Assembly: GCA_002082245.2 (NCBI GenBank)
Contig: NBTC02000002.1
Location: 496,001-560,000 of the forward strand
Length of the DNA stretch: 64,000 bases
Direction: 5' to 3'
Origin: Yersinia enterocolitica
GTDB taxonomy: Bacteria; Pseudomonadota; Gammaproteobacteria; Enterobacterales; Enterobacteriaceae
Shown here piece after piece: positions 28,685-40,037 of the stretch (positions are counted from its first letter, which is position 1; the number at the start of each line of letters is the position of its first letter). The position numbers were made by a program, and so were the translations under genes. The notes beneath the pieces are model-generated. The model did not search any database, was not told the origin of the DNA, and saw nothing but the letters and a program-made list of their open reading frames with translations.

Positions 28685-29806
28685 TTAGTCGTTGAAATAC
28701 CAATAACCGCTGTTAACCAGCTCTGCTAGCAGTGCCAGGAAGACCGGGTCTTCCAGTGCATCACCAAGTTGTTGAGCATCCACACTGAAATGTTGACACA
28801 AAGCATTGGCAGCACTCAAATGTGGCGTATCAATCAGTTCACCGTTAACAAAGCAGCTATCACCAATACGCAGGGCGCGCAGGCCACTAAGGCGCCGTAA
28901 TGGCTCACCTTGCTGTAGCAAATCATAGATCTCACTGGCCTGATAAGGTGGTTCAGGCGGTGCAACATCCAGTTCATGTCGTGACTGAGAGGTAAACTCA
29001 CCAAACCAGTTTTGGAAATGCTCAGGTTGTTGGAGTAAATCCAACATCATTGCCTGCAGTTTATCCACCTCGTGTGGCAAAATATCTGCCGGCTGGTCAC
29101 GCAGTTGCAAATCAGGATCACTGTATCGGTAACTCCCCAATTCACGTGAAAGGATATAGTCGGCAAAACCACTAACTAATTCACGGCCATTTGGCGCGCG
29201 GAAACCGACTGAATAATTCAATGCATTTTCAAGTGCATAGCCTTCATGGGGGAAACCCGGTGGAATGTAGAGAATATCGCCCGGCTCCATTTCCTCATCA
29301 ATGATGGCATCAAAGGGATCGACTTGTAGCAAGTCAGGGTGTGGGCAATGCTGCTTCATTTCAGTTTTTTCACCCACTCGCCAGCGGCGGCGGCCAGTAC
29401 CCTGAATGATAAAGACATCATATTGATCAAAGTGCGGACCTACACCGCCACCCGGAACTGAGAAAGAGACCATCAAATCATCCATACGCCAATCAGATAA
29501 CTGACGGAAAGGGCGCATTAATGCAGCAGCAGGTTCATGCCAATGGTCAACAGCTTGCACCAGCAGCGACCAGTTATTTTCACCCAGGTGATCAAAACTC
29601 TCAAACGGGCCGTGACTTACTTGCCAACGCCCCTCTTCATGGCTTACCAAGCGGCTGTCGACTTCATTTTCCATGGCTAGCCCGGCGAGTTCATCCGGCG
29701 AAAGCGGGTCTATAAAGTTTTTAAAACCGCGTTTAAGGATAACGGGGCGTTTCTGCCAGTAACGTTGCAGAAAATCAGGCCAATCGAGGCAGAGTTGGTA
29801 ATCCAT
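28685..29806 (-). CDS. roxA: 50S ribosomal protein L16 arginine hydroxylase RoxA (YcfD)
   Basis: This 373-residue JmjC-type 2-oxoglutarate oxygenase hydroxylates an arginine of L16. The iron ligands are in VGPHFDQYDVF (HxD) and later GFPHEGYAL. Length and motifs match E. coli YcfD. It lies downstream of phoQ on the same strand with an 83-bp gap. I recall that its Y. pestis counterpart is co-transcribed with phoPQ; this would fit the spacing. Confidence 0.95.
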   Translation of the reverse strand: MDYQLCLDWPDFLQRYWQKRPVILKRGFKNFIDPLSPDELAGLAMENEVDSRLVSHEEGRWQVSHGPFESFDHLGENNWSLLVQAVDHWHEPAAALMRPFRQLSDWRMDDLMVSFSVPGGGVGPHFDQYDVFIIQGTGRRRWRVGEKTEMKQHCPHPDLLQVDPFDAIIDEEMEPGDILYIPPGFPHEGYALENALNYSVGFRAPNGRELVSGFADYILSRELGSYRYSDPDLQLRDQPADILPHEVDKLQAMMLDLLQQPEHFQNWFGEFTSQSRHELDVAPPEPPYQASEIYDLLQQGEPLRRLSGLRALRIGDSCFVNGELIDTPHLSAANALCQHFSVDAQQLGDALEDPVFLALLAELVNSGYWYFND

Positions 29807-29889
29807 GTTTATTCCAGAATAGGAGGGAATTTGCTTGTGATTATAACGGAAGCCGGCCTTTAGTATCAGGGGTTGGCAGGCAAATTTTG

Positions 29890-31344
29890 TTAATCATCGT
29901 GATAATCATGTTGCTGGCCAAAAGTTACCATCATTTTGGCTCCACCTAACGGGCTTTCAGTGATGGAAATCTCACCTTGATACTGTTCAATAATTTCGGC
30001 GGCCACTGATAGCCCCAGCCCTTGTCCAGGGCGCAAAGTGTCAACTCGCTGGCCGCGCTGGAAAATCAGCAACCGCTTATTTTCAGGAATACCCGGTCCA
30101 TCATCATCCACCACAATAGTTAGCTGTTTTTCAGAGTGTAGGGCGGTAATTTCAACGAATTCAAGACAATACTTGCAAGCGTTATCCAGTACGTTGCCCA
30201 TCACTTCCATAAAGTCATTTTTATCACCAAGGAAGGTGACTTCAGGTGAGATATCCAGCGTGAGTACTACCCCTTTACGCTGATAGACTTTATTCAGTGC
30301 GCTGCACAAGCTGTCTAACAGCGCCGGTACCGAGTGGATTTCCCGGACCAGTACATTCTGTTCGGAACGCATACTGGCGCGGTGCAGGTAATAGCCAATT
30401 TGCTGAGAGATACGGCTTATCTGCTCTAGCATGATAGGTTCGACCTCTTCGATGGTCGTCTGCTTGCCGGTACGTAAAGAACGCAGGGTGGTCTGTAATA
30501 CCGCCAGTGGGGTCTTAAGGCTGTGGGTGAGATCCGACAAGGTTGTGCGATACTTGGTGTAACGTTGACGCTCATTGGTGAGCAAAATATTGAGGTTTCG
30601 AACCAAACTCTGTAATTCACGCGGTGGATTTTCATCCAGTTGTTCGCGTTCACCTTTTTCCAACTGACTGATTTGACTGACCAGTGCTTTAATTGGCCGC
30701 AGGCTCCAGTAGGCCGCCAGCCACAGTAAGGGAACCACCAACAGCAAATTAGCCAGTAACACATAGCTAAACCAGTTCCACACCAAGTCAGAACGTTGTA
30801 ACTCCTGCGGGATGGTATCTACGACCACAATGGTGAGCTGTGGTAAGCGTGAGGTCGCAGGATAAGTATTGACGGAGATTGAGTGCGTTAGGGCGCTGTT
30901 ATCAGTATCGTCATATTTTTTTAGCTGGTCTTGGGCTTTGGGGTTATCACCCAACATCATGCTACTGATGTGTGTCCCGGTATCCAGTTCGTAGAAGCCG
31001 GGTTTTTGTAACCAACTTTTTTCGATATGCGATTCAAGCTCGGGCACATGGCGCTGACGCCACAAAATATTGCCGTCTTTGTCATAAATCAGCACCAACG
31101 TTGGGATGTTCAGTTCAAGTTCAGGGGGAACCGAAATACTCAGTTTATTATCATGCCACTGAGCCAAACTGAAAAATAAGTTACTTTCACCGCGATGGGC
31201 ACTGAAGGTATTTTTATCAAAGCTGACAATGTACCCAACCACGGCAACCATGCCATAAGATAACGACAGCGCTAAAATGACACCTGCTGTCGCCATAAGA
31301 AAACGCGCACGAAGAGAGAACGGTTTGCTATTTTTCCTGAACAT
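29890..31344 (-). CDS. phoQ: sensor histidine kinase PhoQ
   Basis: This 484-residue inner-membrane kinase senses low divalent cations, acid pH and cationic peptides and acts on PhoP. Two transmembrane helices (about residues 17-40 and 195-215) flank the periplasmic sensor, which has an acidic DDTDN stretch. Next come a HAMP region, the phospho-acceptor motif [12 protein letters not shown], and the ATPase motifs [16 protein letters not shown] and GQGLGLSVA. It starts 5 bp after the phoP stop. Confidence 0.97.
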   Translation of the reverse strand: MFRKNSKPFSLRARFLMATAGVILALSLSYGMVAVVGYIVSFDKNTFSAHRGESNLFFSLAQWHDNKLSISVPPELELNIPTLVLIYDKDGNILWRQRHVPELESHIEKSWLQKPGFYELDTGTHISSMMLGDNPKAQDQLKKYDDTDNSALTHSISVNTYPATSRLPQLTIVVVDTIPQELQRSDLVWNWFSYVLLANLLLVVPLLWLAAYWSLRPIKALVSQISQLEKGEREQLDENPPRELQSLVRNLNILLTNERQRYTKYRTTLSDLTHSLKTPLAVLQTTLRSLRTGKQTTIEEVEPIMLEQISRISQQIGYYLHRASMRSEQNVLVREIHSVPALLDSLCSALNKVYQRKGVVLTLDISPEVTFLGDKNDFMEVMGNVLDNACKYCLEFVEITALHSEKQLTIVVDDDGPGIPENKRLLIFQRGQRVDTLRPGQGLGLSVAAEIIEQYQGEISITESPLGGAKMMVTFGQQHDYHDD

Positions 31345-31349
31345 AGTGT

Positions 31350-32021
31350 CTAGCTGGCGTCAAAACGGTATCCCTGACCTCGGATGGTCGTAATCACTTC
31401 GCCTTCATGTTCTGCCAGTAGCTTTTTACGCAAACGGCCCATTAATACATCGATGGTGTGGCTCTCACGTAGTTCTGCATCAGGATAGAGTTGCAGCATG
31501 AGCGTATCTTTGCTGACCACTTTACCGGCATTACGAATAAGGGTTTCGATGATAGTGTATTCAAAGGCCGTCAGTTTAATCTGTTGCTGATTGACACACA
31601 ACTCTCGGCGCGAGAGGTCAATCTGAAACGGAGGGAATTCAATTACCTGAGATGCTAAACCAATATTGCGGCGCATCAACGCCTGCATCCGTGCGAGGAC
31701 TTCTTCAAGATGAAAGGGCTTAGTCACGTAATCATCGGCACCCGCTTCCAGCACGGCGACTTTATCTTGCCAGCTTTCCCGTGCTGTGAGCACCAGAATA
31801 GGTAAGTTTGTTTGATGACTGCGCCAGCGACGAATAAGACTTAAGCCATCTTCCCCGGGAAGGCCGAGATCAATAATCGCGATATCCGGGGCATGCTCTT
31901 GCAAGAAATAGTCTGCTTCTTTAGCATCTTCCGCTGCATCAACCTGATGGCCCATTTCACGCATTTGCACGGTAAGATGGTGACGCAATAAAGCATTATC
32001 TTCCACAACCAGAACCCGCAT
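31350..32021 (-). CDS. phoP: response regulator PhoP
   Basis: This 223-residue OmpR-family regulator has the receiver domain with phospho-acceptor Asp51 in IIDLGLPG and Lys in TKPFHLEEV, followed by a winged helix ([19 protein letters not shown]). It activates genes bearing (T/G)GTTTA direct repeats. A hairpin (CCGGGTAA/TTGCCCGG) lies in the 72-bp gap from the upstream barrel gene, and I see no clear PhoP box there, so transcription may come mainly from the upstream PhoP-box promoter. Confidence 0.97.
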   Translation of the reverse strand: MRVLVVEDNALLRHHLTVQMREMGHQVDAAEDAKEADYFLQEHAPDIAIIDLGLPGEDGLSLIRRWRSHQTNLPILVLTARESWQDKVAVLEAGADDYVTKPFHLEEVLARMQALMRRNIGLASQVIEFPPFQIDLSRRELCVNQQQIKLTAFEYTIIETLIRNAGKVVSKDTLMLQLYPDAELRESHTIDVLMGRLRKKLLAEHEGEVITTIRGQGYRFDAS

Positions 32022-32093
32022 ACCACATTCCTCGATAAGACTTAACCGGGCAACTCAATATTACCCGGCAAGTAAATAATTAAAATCAATGAC

Positions 32094-32717
32094 TTAGAAG
32101 TTGTAACGTAAACCTGCTTGCATTGCTTGATCACTCACTTTCCAGTTATGGTAGGTGTAACCTACTTCCGCTGCAAGGCTCTGTGTTAAGGCGTAGCTCG
32201 TCGTAATTCGCGCTTCATGGAATGCCCGGTGGTCATAATTTGCCAGGCGATAGGCAACATCCATACCGATACTTTGCGTGAGTTTGCTCTTAATACCGAT
32301 TTCACCGGTAGCGCTATTGTAGGTATTGGTTTTTTTACCGTCTTTGCTGGCATCAAATACCATCGCATGGCGGCTGCCACCCACTAAGCTATAAAAATCG
32401 ATATTAGGTGAAAAAGCAAAGTGGTACCCCAAGCCGAGCACTGCTTGTGCAAGGCCGCGATCGTTATTGGCAATACTGTTCAGGCGGGCATCAATAAAGA
32501 GATCATTATCAAATCCATAGCCACCATTCAGATAAATGCCGCCCATCTCGCGATTACCAGTCTGGCTGTACTTTTTTTGGTCAAACTGTTTATCAAAACG
32601 GGCCTTATTGCTGATGGCACCGTATTGCAAGCCACCCGCTACATAAGTGTAATCACCTGCTATTGCGGCTGTACAGGTACCCATCAGGGCGAGAGATAAT
32701 AAGGTTTGCTTCAACAT
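32094..32717 (-). CDS. outer-membrane beta-barrel protein in the phoPQ operon
   Basis: This 207-residue protein starts with a clear signal peptide (MLKQTLLSLALMG, cleaved after AIA). The mature part has alternating aromatic strands and ends in the outer-membrane insertion signal LRYNF. About eight strands are plausible, so it is a small barrel of unknown function. The open frame starts 13 codons earlier, but ATG 32717 fits the signal peptide. A PhoP box with correctly spaced -10 lies upstream. The counterpart in Y. pestis is, as I recall, the first gene of the phoPQ operon. It is not an obvious Ail/OmpX or PagP. Confidence 0.85.
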   Translation of the reverse strand: MLKQTLLSLALMGTCTAAIAGDYTYVAGGLQYGAISNKARFDKQFDQKKYSQTGNREMGGIYLNGGYGFDNDLFIDARLNSIANNDRGLAQAVLGLGYHFAFSPNIDFYSLVGGSRHAMVFDASKDGKKTNTYNSATGEIGIKSKLTQSIGMDVAYRLANYDHRAFHEARITTSYALTQSLAAEVGYTYHNWKVSDQAMQAGLRYNF

Positions 32718-32763
32718 ATAATAATAGCTCCTGCAATTGTAACGTCCTTTTGGCATCGCGGAT

Positions 32764-32798
32764 ATTATCGATGATAACGGCTAAACCGTTGCTAAACA
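32764..32798 (-). promoter_or_regulatory. PhoP box and -10 element before the barrel-phoPQ operon
   Basis: On the minus strand TGTTTA-GCAAC-GGTTTA (32798 to 32782) matches the PhoP direct repeat exactly. A GATAAT hexamer (32769-32764) follows after 12 bp, the spacing known for PhoP-activated promoters such as mgtA. The start point would fall near 32757, about 40 bp before the barrel start. Confidence 0.85.
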
Positions 32799-32885
32799 GG
32801 AGGGGAGAGTACGCAGGAAAATAAGAGAAATCAGGAGGATAATACAGGTGGCATAGGGCTACCACCTGTATTAGGGATTAAAAAA

Positions 32886-34271
<1,386 letters not shown>

Positions 34272-34286
34272 TTACTTTGGTATGGT

Positions 34287-34913
34287 TCAATTATGAGCAA
34301 GAATACTCTGTGCCTGTTTAAAAAGACGATTTCGCGAAAACATTAACTGCAAGCGGCTTCCACCGACTTGTTGCCAAAGCACGGCTGAGCGAATACCCGC
34401 CAGCAGGGCGGCACGAACTTTTGCCTGCACCAACGTGCTTTGTAAAATAGCGGGTGAACCGGTAACCTGAATGCGTGGGCCGAGAGGGCTGATGACATCA
34501 GTATAAATGGATGCCAGTGAACTCATCATTGTTTCTGATTCAAGATCGAAATGTGCCAGTTGGCGATCAAGCTGATTGATTCGGTCACCCAATGTATTCA
34601 TGGCAGGCTTATTGCCATTGAGCTTGCGTTCTAACACCATTAAGCTGAGGGTATAGCGAGTTAATTCTGCTGCTGGCCCCTGACGATTGGCATTTAAGAC
34701 CGTTTGTAGCGTCTCCAATCCCATTTTCAGCGATTGCTCATTACCGCCGTACACCGCAAGTGTTGACGGTGGGTCGGTCTGTAGTAGCCCGCCCAAGATG
34801 GTGTTCAATGCCTCATTATCGCACTGGCCTTCATGAGCCAGTTGCTGAACCAAGCGAGCGGACTGGCAGATCCCTGCCAGTGCCAGCGTAATGTCATAAT
34901 AATTCTTCGCCAC
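34287..34913 (-). CDS. hflD: HflD, lysogenization regulator homolog
   Basis: This 208-residue helical, membrane-associated protein matches E. coli HflD (YcfC), which limits lambda lysogeny by acting on CII; the host role is unclear. I chose GTG 34913 because AGGAG lies 5 bp before it and the product then begins [19 protein letters not shown] two codons earlier abuts the ribosome site. It sits between mnmA and purB, with a 40-bp gap after mnmA. Confidence 0.94.
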   Translation of the reverse strand: MAKNYYDITLALAGICQSARLVQQLAHEGQCDNEALNTILGGLLQTDPPSTLAVYGGNEQSLKMGLETLQTVLNANRQGPAAELTRYTLSLMVLERKLNGNKPAMNTLGDRINQLDRQLAHFDLESETMMSSLASIYTDVISPLGPRIQVTGSPAILQSTLVQAKVRAALLAGIRSAVLWQQVGGSRLQLMFSRNRLFKQAQSILAHN

Positions 34914-34953
34914 GGTCACTCCTGTAAACGTTCTGGTTCATTGCTGGGCTGAT

Positions 34954-36075
34954 TTAGTTTGTTACTACGTCAGTCAGTGGATAACGCTCTTCAATGATAC
35001 CGCCGCCAAGGCAGACTTCACCTTGATAAAATACAGCGGACTGCCCCGGGGTTACTGCGGCAACCGGGCTATCGAATCTGACCTCGATACGCTCATCATC
35101 CTGCGGGGTGACGGTGCAGGGAATATCCTGCTGACGGTAGCGTGTTTTCACCACACACTGAAAAGCGGCGGTTATCGGTTGACGGTCAACCCAATGCAAC
35201 TGTTGGGCTATCAGACCGACTGACATTAACCGTGGATGTTCATGTCCTTGCGCCACAAGCAAGATATTATTGGCGACATCTTTATCTACCACATACCATG
35301 GGTCATCACCGCCATCTTTGGTGCCACCGATACCCAGCCCTTTACGTTGCCCCAAGGTGTGATACATCAACCCCTGATGCTCGCCCATATGCTGACCGTC
35401 AACAGTCATGATAGGGCCGGGTTGTGCGGGCAGATAACGCCCCAGGAAATCACGGAATTTGCGCTCACCGATAAAGCAGATGCCGGTGGAGTCTTTTTTC
35501 TTGGCGGTGACCAGATCAAGTTGCTCGGCGATACGGCGCACTTCAGGTTTTTCCAGTTCGCCGACCGGGAATAGGCTTTGGGCCAGTTGTTCGTGGCTTA
35601 ATGTATAGAGGAAGTAACTTTGATCTTTATTGCCATCCAGACCACGTAGTAAACGGCTTTTGCCATTGACATCCTGGCGGCGGACATAGTGGCCAGTGGC
35701 AATATAGTCAGCCCCTAAGTCTTCGGCGGCAAACTCAAGGAAAGCTTTAAACTTGATCTCTTTATTACACAGAATATCAGGGTTAGGTGTGCGCCCGGCT
35801 TTATATTCTTCCAGGAACAATTCGAACACGTTATCCCAATATTCTGCGGCAAAATTGACGGTGTGCAACTCCATGCCCAGTTTGTCGCATACTGCTTGCG
35901 CATCGGCCAAATCGGTCGCTGCTGAGCAATACTCTTCGCCATCATCCTCTTCCCAATTCTTCATGAACAAACCGGCAACTTGGTAACCCTGTTGCTGAAG
36001 CAGGTAGGCGGAAACGGAAGAGTCGACACCGCCGGACATACCGACGATTACTTTTTTCTGGCTATTATCTGACAT
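34954..36075 (-). CDS. mnmA: tRNA 2-thiouridylase MnmA
   Basis: This 373-residue enzyme inserts sulfur at U34 of Lys, Glu and Gln tRNAs. The PP-loop [15 protein letters not shown] is near the N-terminus. The two catalytic cysteines lie in [11 protein letters not shown] and STGICFIGE. The long frame begins 19 codons upstream; ATG 36075 ([12 protein letters not shown]) fits the family. It leads the mnmA-hflD-purB group. Confidence 0.96.
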   Translation of the reverse strand: MSDNSQKKVIVGMSGGVDSSVSAYLLQQQGYQVAGLFMKNWEEDDGEEYCSAATDLADAQAVCDKLGMELHTVNFAAEYWDNVFELFLEEYKAGRTPNPDILCNKEIKFKAFLEFAAEDLGADYIATGHYVRRQDVNGKSRLLRGLDGNKDQSYFLYTLSHEQLAQSLFPVGELEKPEVRRIAEQLDLVTAKKKDSTGICFIGERKFRDFLGRYLPAQPGPIMTVDGQHMGEHQGLMYHTLGQRKGLGIGGTKDGGDDPWYVVDKDVANNILLVAQGHEHPRLMSVGLIAQQLHWVDRQPITAAFQCVVKTRYRQQDIPCTVTPQDDERIEVRFDSPVAAVTPGQSAVFYQGEVCLGGGIIEERYPLTDVVTN

Positions 36076-36262
36076 GGGAGTCTCACTAACGTAAATACCT
36101 AAGCTTCTGATAGAGACCAAGGCGGATAGCACTATCCGAACACTTTATCGCCACGGGCAAGGCATTATAAAAACAAGCGCCGGATTTTATCACGTTGACC
36201 GCTCGGCTGCATTCTAGATTCGCGCTCTCGACGAAATTACCTGAGTAAATCAACGCTACTTT

Positions 36263-36709
36263 TTATAAAGGCCAGTTAAAAGAACCAACCAGATCAAGGG
36301 AATAACGTTCGGGTTGTTGGTAACAGCGGATACTCTCGGCCACTAATGGTGAACGTAAATTGGCTGATTGCAGTATTTCATCAGCCAAGAGCCACCGACA
36401 GCAATCAATATCACTATCATGAGGATGGGTGGGTAAGGGGGCCAGCAGTTCAATAACGAAAGCGAAGCGCAAAAATGGGGTCTTGTCCGGGGCTATCCAT
36501 TGATGCATTCGCAGAAAAGATTGCGGTGTGGCGCGAATTCCGGTCTCTTCCCACAACTCTCTCTCTGCGGCTTGCAACAGAGTTTCATTGGCTTCCAAAT
36601 GTCCAGCCGGTTGATTCCATAGTTTTTTGCCATTAATCGTCTCTTCGACAACTAAGAATTTCCCTTGTGCGTGCACAACACAAGCGACAGTTACATGGGG
36701 CTTAAACAT
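36263..36709 (-). CDS. nudJ: phosphatase NudJ
   Basis: This 148-residue Nudix hydrolase releases phosphate from nucleoside di- and triphosphates and from HMP-PP. The Nudix box [20 protein letters not shown] is at about residues 37-56. ATG 36709 follows GGAAGGAGATTAACT and overlaps the rluE end by 8 bp. The frame continues 13 codons further upstream inside rluE, but without family similarity. The group rluE-nudJ-mnmA matches E. coli. Confidence 0.95.
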   Translation of the reverse strand: MFKPHVTVACVVHAQGKFLVVEETINGKKLWNQPAGHLEANETLLQAAERELWEETGIRATPQSFLRMHQWIAPDKTPFLRFAFVIELLAPLPTHPHDSDIDCCRWLLADEILQSANLRSPLVAESIRCYQQPERYSLDLVGSFNWPL

Positions 36710-37328
36710 AGTTAATCTCCTTCCATTCGCCGGGCTGTAGGTCGGCAAGGCTTAAATTTCCTACACTAAACCGTATCAGACGCAGGGTAGGGAAGCCAAT
36801 ATGGGCCGTCATTCTGCGCACTTGCCGATTACGACCTTCGTAAAGTGTGATCTGTAGCCAGCAGGTAGGACTATTTTTGCGCTCTCTGATCGGGGGCACC
36901 CGCGGCCATAGCCACTCAGGTTCATTAACCAACTCAGCCCCTGCGGGTAAGGTAGGGCCATCTTTTAAGGTGACACCACGGCGTAATTGGCCGAGAGCAT
37001 CATCGCCAGGTATTCCTTCTACTTGTACAAAATAGATTTTACCTGTTTTCTCGCCCGGTTGGGTGAGTTTGGCTTGCAACTTGCCATCATTGGTTAATAC
37101 CAGTAAACCTTCACTGTCGCGATCGAGTCTGCCTGCGGCATAAACGTCGTTAAAGGGGATAAATTCCTTCAATGTGCTACGGCCAGACTCATCGGTAAAT
37201 TGTGGCAAGACATCGAAAGGTTTGTTGAATAACAACACTCTCCTTGGGCCGACAGGCTTTACCCGTTTGGCCGGCGTCTTGGTGCTGAATCGGTTAACTT
37301 TGTGATTTTTAACAGAGAATTTATTCAT
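36702..37328 (-). CDS. rluE: 23S rRNA pseudouridine(2457) synthase RluE
   Basis: This 208-residue RsuA-family enzyme makes pseudouridine 2457 in 23S rRNA. The catalytic aspartate is in [17 protein letters not shown]. The basic N-terminus ([21 protein letters not shown]) is typical of short RluE proteins, which lack an S4 domain. It is divergent from icd, and translation is coupled to nudJ. Confidence 0.95.
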   Translation of the reverse strand: MNKFSVKNHKVNRFSTKTPAKRVKPVGPRRVLLFNKPFDVLPQFTDESGRSTLKEFIPFNDVYAAGRLDRDSEGLLVLTNDGKLQAKLTQPGEKTGKIYFVQVEGIPGDDALGQLRRGVTLKDGPTLPAGAELVNEPEWLWPRVPPIRERKNSPTCWLQITLYEGRNRQVRRMTAHIGFPTLRLIRFSVGNLSLADLQPGEWKEINYV

Positions 37329-37459
37329 GTTTATTGCGATTCCGAATGATTAGCGCATTATACCTCAATCCGTTTCGGATTGGCGTGGAACGAATATTCA
37401 AGTAGTATTGACACGAATCTTACAAGGCATTAACAAAATTGCGCTGAAGGAGAAGGTTG

Positions 37460-38713
37460 ATGGAAAGCAAAGTAGTTGTTCCGGCAGAAGGTAAGAAAAT
37501 TACTGTCGATGCTCAGGGTAAACTGGTTGTTCCGCATAATCCGATCATTCCATTTATTGAAGGTGATGGTATCGGCGTTGATGTGACCCCTGCCATGATC
37601 CACGTGGTAGATGCCGCGGTTAAGAAAGCCTATAAAGGTGAGCGTAAAATCTCCTGGATGGAAATCTACACCGGTGAGAAGTCAACGCATGTTTATGGCA
37701 AAGATGTTTGGCTGCCAGAAGAAACATTGGATCTGATTCGTGAGTACCGCGTGGCGATTAAAGGCCCATTGACTACCCCGGTCGGTGGCGGTATTCGTTC
37801 GTTGAACGTTGCTTTGCGCCAACAACTTGATCTGTATGTGTGCCTGCGTCCGGTGCGTTATTACGAAGGGACCCCAAGCCCGGTAAAACACCCTGAATTG
37901 ACCAACATGGTGATTTTCCGCGAAAACGCGGAAGATATCTATGCTGGAATCGAATGGAAAGCCGGTTCACCAGAAGCTGAAAAAGTGATTAAGTTCCTGC
38001 GTGAAGAGATGGGTGTGAAGAAAATCCGTTTCCCTGAACAATGCGGTATTGGTATCAAACCTTGCTCAGAAGAAGGGACTAAGCGCTTGGTTCGTGCGGC
38101 AATTGAGTATGCAATTACCAACGATCGTGAATCAGTAACTCTGGTTCATAAAGGCAACATTATGAAATTCACCGAAGGTGCCTTTAAAGACTGGGGTTAC
38201 CAGTTAGCACGTGAGGAATTTGGTGGTGAGCTGATCGATGGCGGTCCTTGGGTTAAAATCAAGAACCCCAATAATGGCAAAGAGATCATTATCAAAGATG
38301 TGATTGCTGATGCCTTCCTGCAACAAATTCTGCTGCGTCCTGCTGAATATGATGTTATCGCCTGTATGAACCTGAATGGTGATTACATCTCTGACGCCTT
38401 GGCTGCTCAGGTTGGCGGTATCGGTATTGCTCCGGGTGCCAACATTGGTGATGATTGTGCTTTGTTTGAGGCCACTCACGGCACTGCACCAAAATATGCT
38501 GGTCAGGATAAAGTGAACCCAGGCTCAATCATTCTGTCCGCAGAAATGATGCTACGTCATATGGGTTGGTTCGAAGCGGCTGACTTGATTATCAAAGGCA
38601 CCGAAGGCGCAATTCAGGCCAAGACCGTGACTTATGATTTCGAACGCCTGATGGATGGCGCTAAACTGCGCAAATGTAGCGAGTTTGGTCAAGATATCAT
38701 CGACAACATGTAA
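37460..38713 (+). CDS. icd: NADP-dependent isocitrate dehydrogenase
   Basis: This 417-residue TCA-cycle enzyme converts isocitrate to 2-oxoglutarate and CO2. The regulatory and substrate serine lies in [13 protein letters not shown], where AceK acts in E. coli. Catalytic residues are visible in [12 protein letters not shown] and [18 protein letters not shown] chose ATG 37460 after GAAGGAGAAGG; a TTG lies one codon earlier. In E. coli the 3' end hosts phage e14; here the end is intact, with no duplicated segment visible downstream. Confidence 0.98.
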   Translation: MESKVVVPAEGKKITVDAQGKLVVPHNPIIPFIEGDGIGVDVTPAMIHVVDAAVKKAYKGERKISWMEIYTGEKSTHVYGKDVWLPEETLDLIREYRVAIKGPLTTPVGGGIRSLNVALRQQLDLYVCLRPVRYYEGTPSPVKHPELTNMVIFRENAEDIYAGIEWKAGSPEAEKVIKFLREEMGVKKIRFPEQCGIGIKPCSEEGTKRLVRAAIEYAITNDRESVTLVHKGNIMKFTEGAFKDWGYQLAREEFGGELIDGGPWVKIKNPNNGKEIIIKDVIADAFLQQILLRPAEYDVIACMNLNGDYISDALAAQVGGIGIAPGANIGDDCALFEATHGTAPKYAGQDKVNPGSIILSAEMMLRHMGWFEAADLIIKGTEGAIQAKTVTYDFERLMDGAKLRKCSEFGQDIIDNM

Positions 38714-38730
38714 ATTGTTGAGCAGAACAA

Positions 38731-38768
38731 AGCCTCGCGGGAGTTTAAGCTACCGTGAGGCTTTTTTT
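38731..38768 (+). terminator. intrinsic terminator after icd
   Basis: AGCCTCGCGG pairs with CCGTGAGGCT and a run of seven T follows, 17 bp after the icd stop. Confidence 0.92.
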
Positions 38769-39043
38769 ATCCCAAGAAGGGACGAAGTTGATTGCTTAAA
38801 TATCTACTAGTACAGATTTATCTCTTATTTGTTATTAAATTGTTATTCACCTCTCAAACTGTTCTTGCGGTAGGAATATATGAAGAAAATATTTGACTGA
38901 TTATGGTAACTCTTTATCCTTTACCGCAAGTTATTTGGCATATAGCTGCTGGCGAATTGTACTGAGCTTATTTAGCTCGCAGTTTTCAAGATATTATAAA
39001 AATCTTATTCTTTATTTTCTCTCTTAAAACAGAGGTTTACATT
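38769..39043. other. AT-rich intergenic region before the glycosyltransferase
   Basis: These 275 bp mark the end of the E. coli-like gene order and the start of the accessory region. They are AT-rich with several T runs. I see no gene, tRNA or integrase scar. Confidence 0.6.
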
Positions 39044-39904
39044 GTGACAAAGGATGTGGAAATTGTTAAAGCACGGCATCCGTTAGATAAGCAGCATATC
39101 AAACTGACTTATGTAACTCATTTTTACTGTAATCAGGGAAATATGGATTCTGTTGAATCTTTGTTGAAGGAATATGAAACTTACCCTGATGATATTAAAG
39201 ATGCAGTGGAGTTTGTCATCGTCGATGATTGCTCGCCATTAGAGTATGACGTAAAGGATTATGATTTGAATTTCACGTGGTTAAGAATAACCACTGATAT
39301 TCAGTGGAATCAGGCCGGCTCTCGGAATCTGGGGGTGACATACGCGAAGTCAGATAAGATTATCATTACTGATTTAGATTGCTTGCTACCGGCAGACACC
39401 CTGCGTTATTTGGTGAATGCCCGTAACCCTGGCCGTTCCCTATATCGTATCTACCGCACAGATGAAAAAACAGGTAAAGCCTATCGTGGCCATCCTAACC
39501 TGTTCTTCATGTCCAGAGCACGGTTCTTTAGGTTGTATGGGTATGATGAAGAGTTCGCTGGCCATTATGGCTCGGAGGATTATCGGTTTGTGAAGTTCCA
39601 TAAAGATCATGGTAGCACACCACGTTATCTGCCTAAGCAGTACCGATGCATTGAGCGTAATGTAGATAGGAAGAAAAGCTACCATTCTCTGGATCGTGAT
39701 TTGACTCACAACGCCCCGATTGATGACCGGAAGAAGAGTGAAATTGCACGGTTTGGTGCAGAATATGGCCATAGCCGGATATTTCTTAACTTTAACTGGG
39801 AAATTAAAAAAGTGCATTCACGTGTGCCGACGGTGCCTGAACGCAAGCTTTGGTGGCGACCATTATGGTGGTTCCGTTACTTGTTTAGATCACTGGCAGC
39901 ATAA
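39044..39904 (+). CDS. family 2 glycosyltransferase
   Basis: This 286-residue protein is a GT-A-fold glycosyltransferase. Near the N-terminus it has FVIVDDCSP (residues 57-65), WNQAGSRNLGVTYAKSD, and the metal-binding IITDLDCLLP (residues 107-116). No transmembrane segment is visible, so it acts at the cytoplasmic face. The start is GTG after AGAGG with 9-bp spacing. Its neighbour is a WaaL-like ligase, so a role in lipopolysaccharide or another surface glycan is likely. Donor and acceptor cannot be told. Confidence 0.85.
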   Translation: MTKDVEIVKARHPLDKQHIKLTYVTHFYCNQGNMDSVESLLKEYETYPDDIKDAVEFVIVDDCSPLEYDVKDYDLNFTWLRITTDIQWNQAGSRNLGVTYAKSDKIIITDLDCLLPADTLRYLVNARNPGRSLYRIYRTDEKTGKAYRGHPNLFFMSRARFFRLYGYDEEFAGHYGSEDYRFVKFHKDHGSTPRYLPKQYRCIERNVDRKKSYHSLDRDLTHNAPIDDRKKSEIARFGAEYGHSRIFLNFNWEIKKVHSRVPTVPERKLWWRPLWWFRYLFRSLAA

Positions 39905-40037
39905 CGGCACTCGCCACAAAATATTGCCATAGCTAGTGGTTATCTGATGGTTGGTTATGGCGTAAATTGGGGCTGCTATCCTTTGCGAAAAGGTATCTGA
40001 TAGCCTCAACTGATTATCAATTCGAAGTGAGTGACTT

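Noticed and set aside
38714..39043. Possible prophage attachment at the icd 3' end
   Set aside because: No duplicated icd tail, integrase or phage gene follows; the gene end and terminator are intact.
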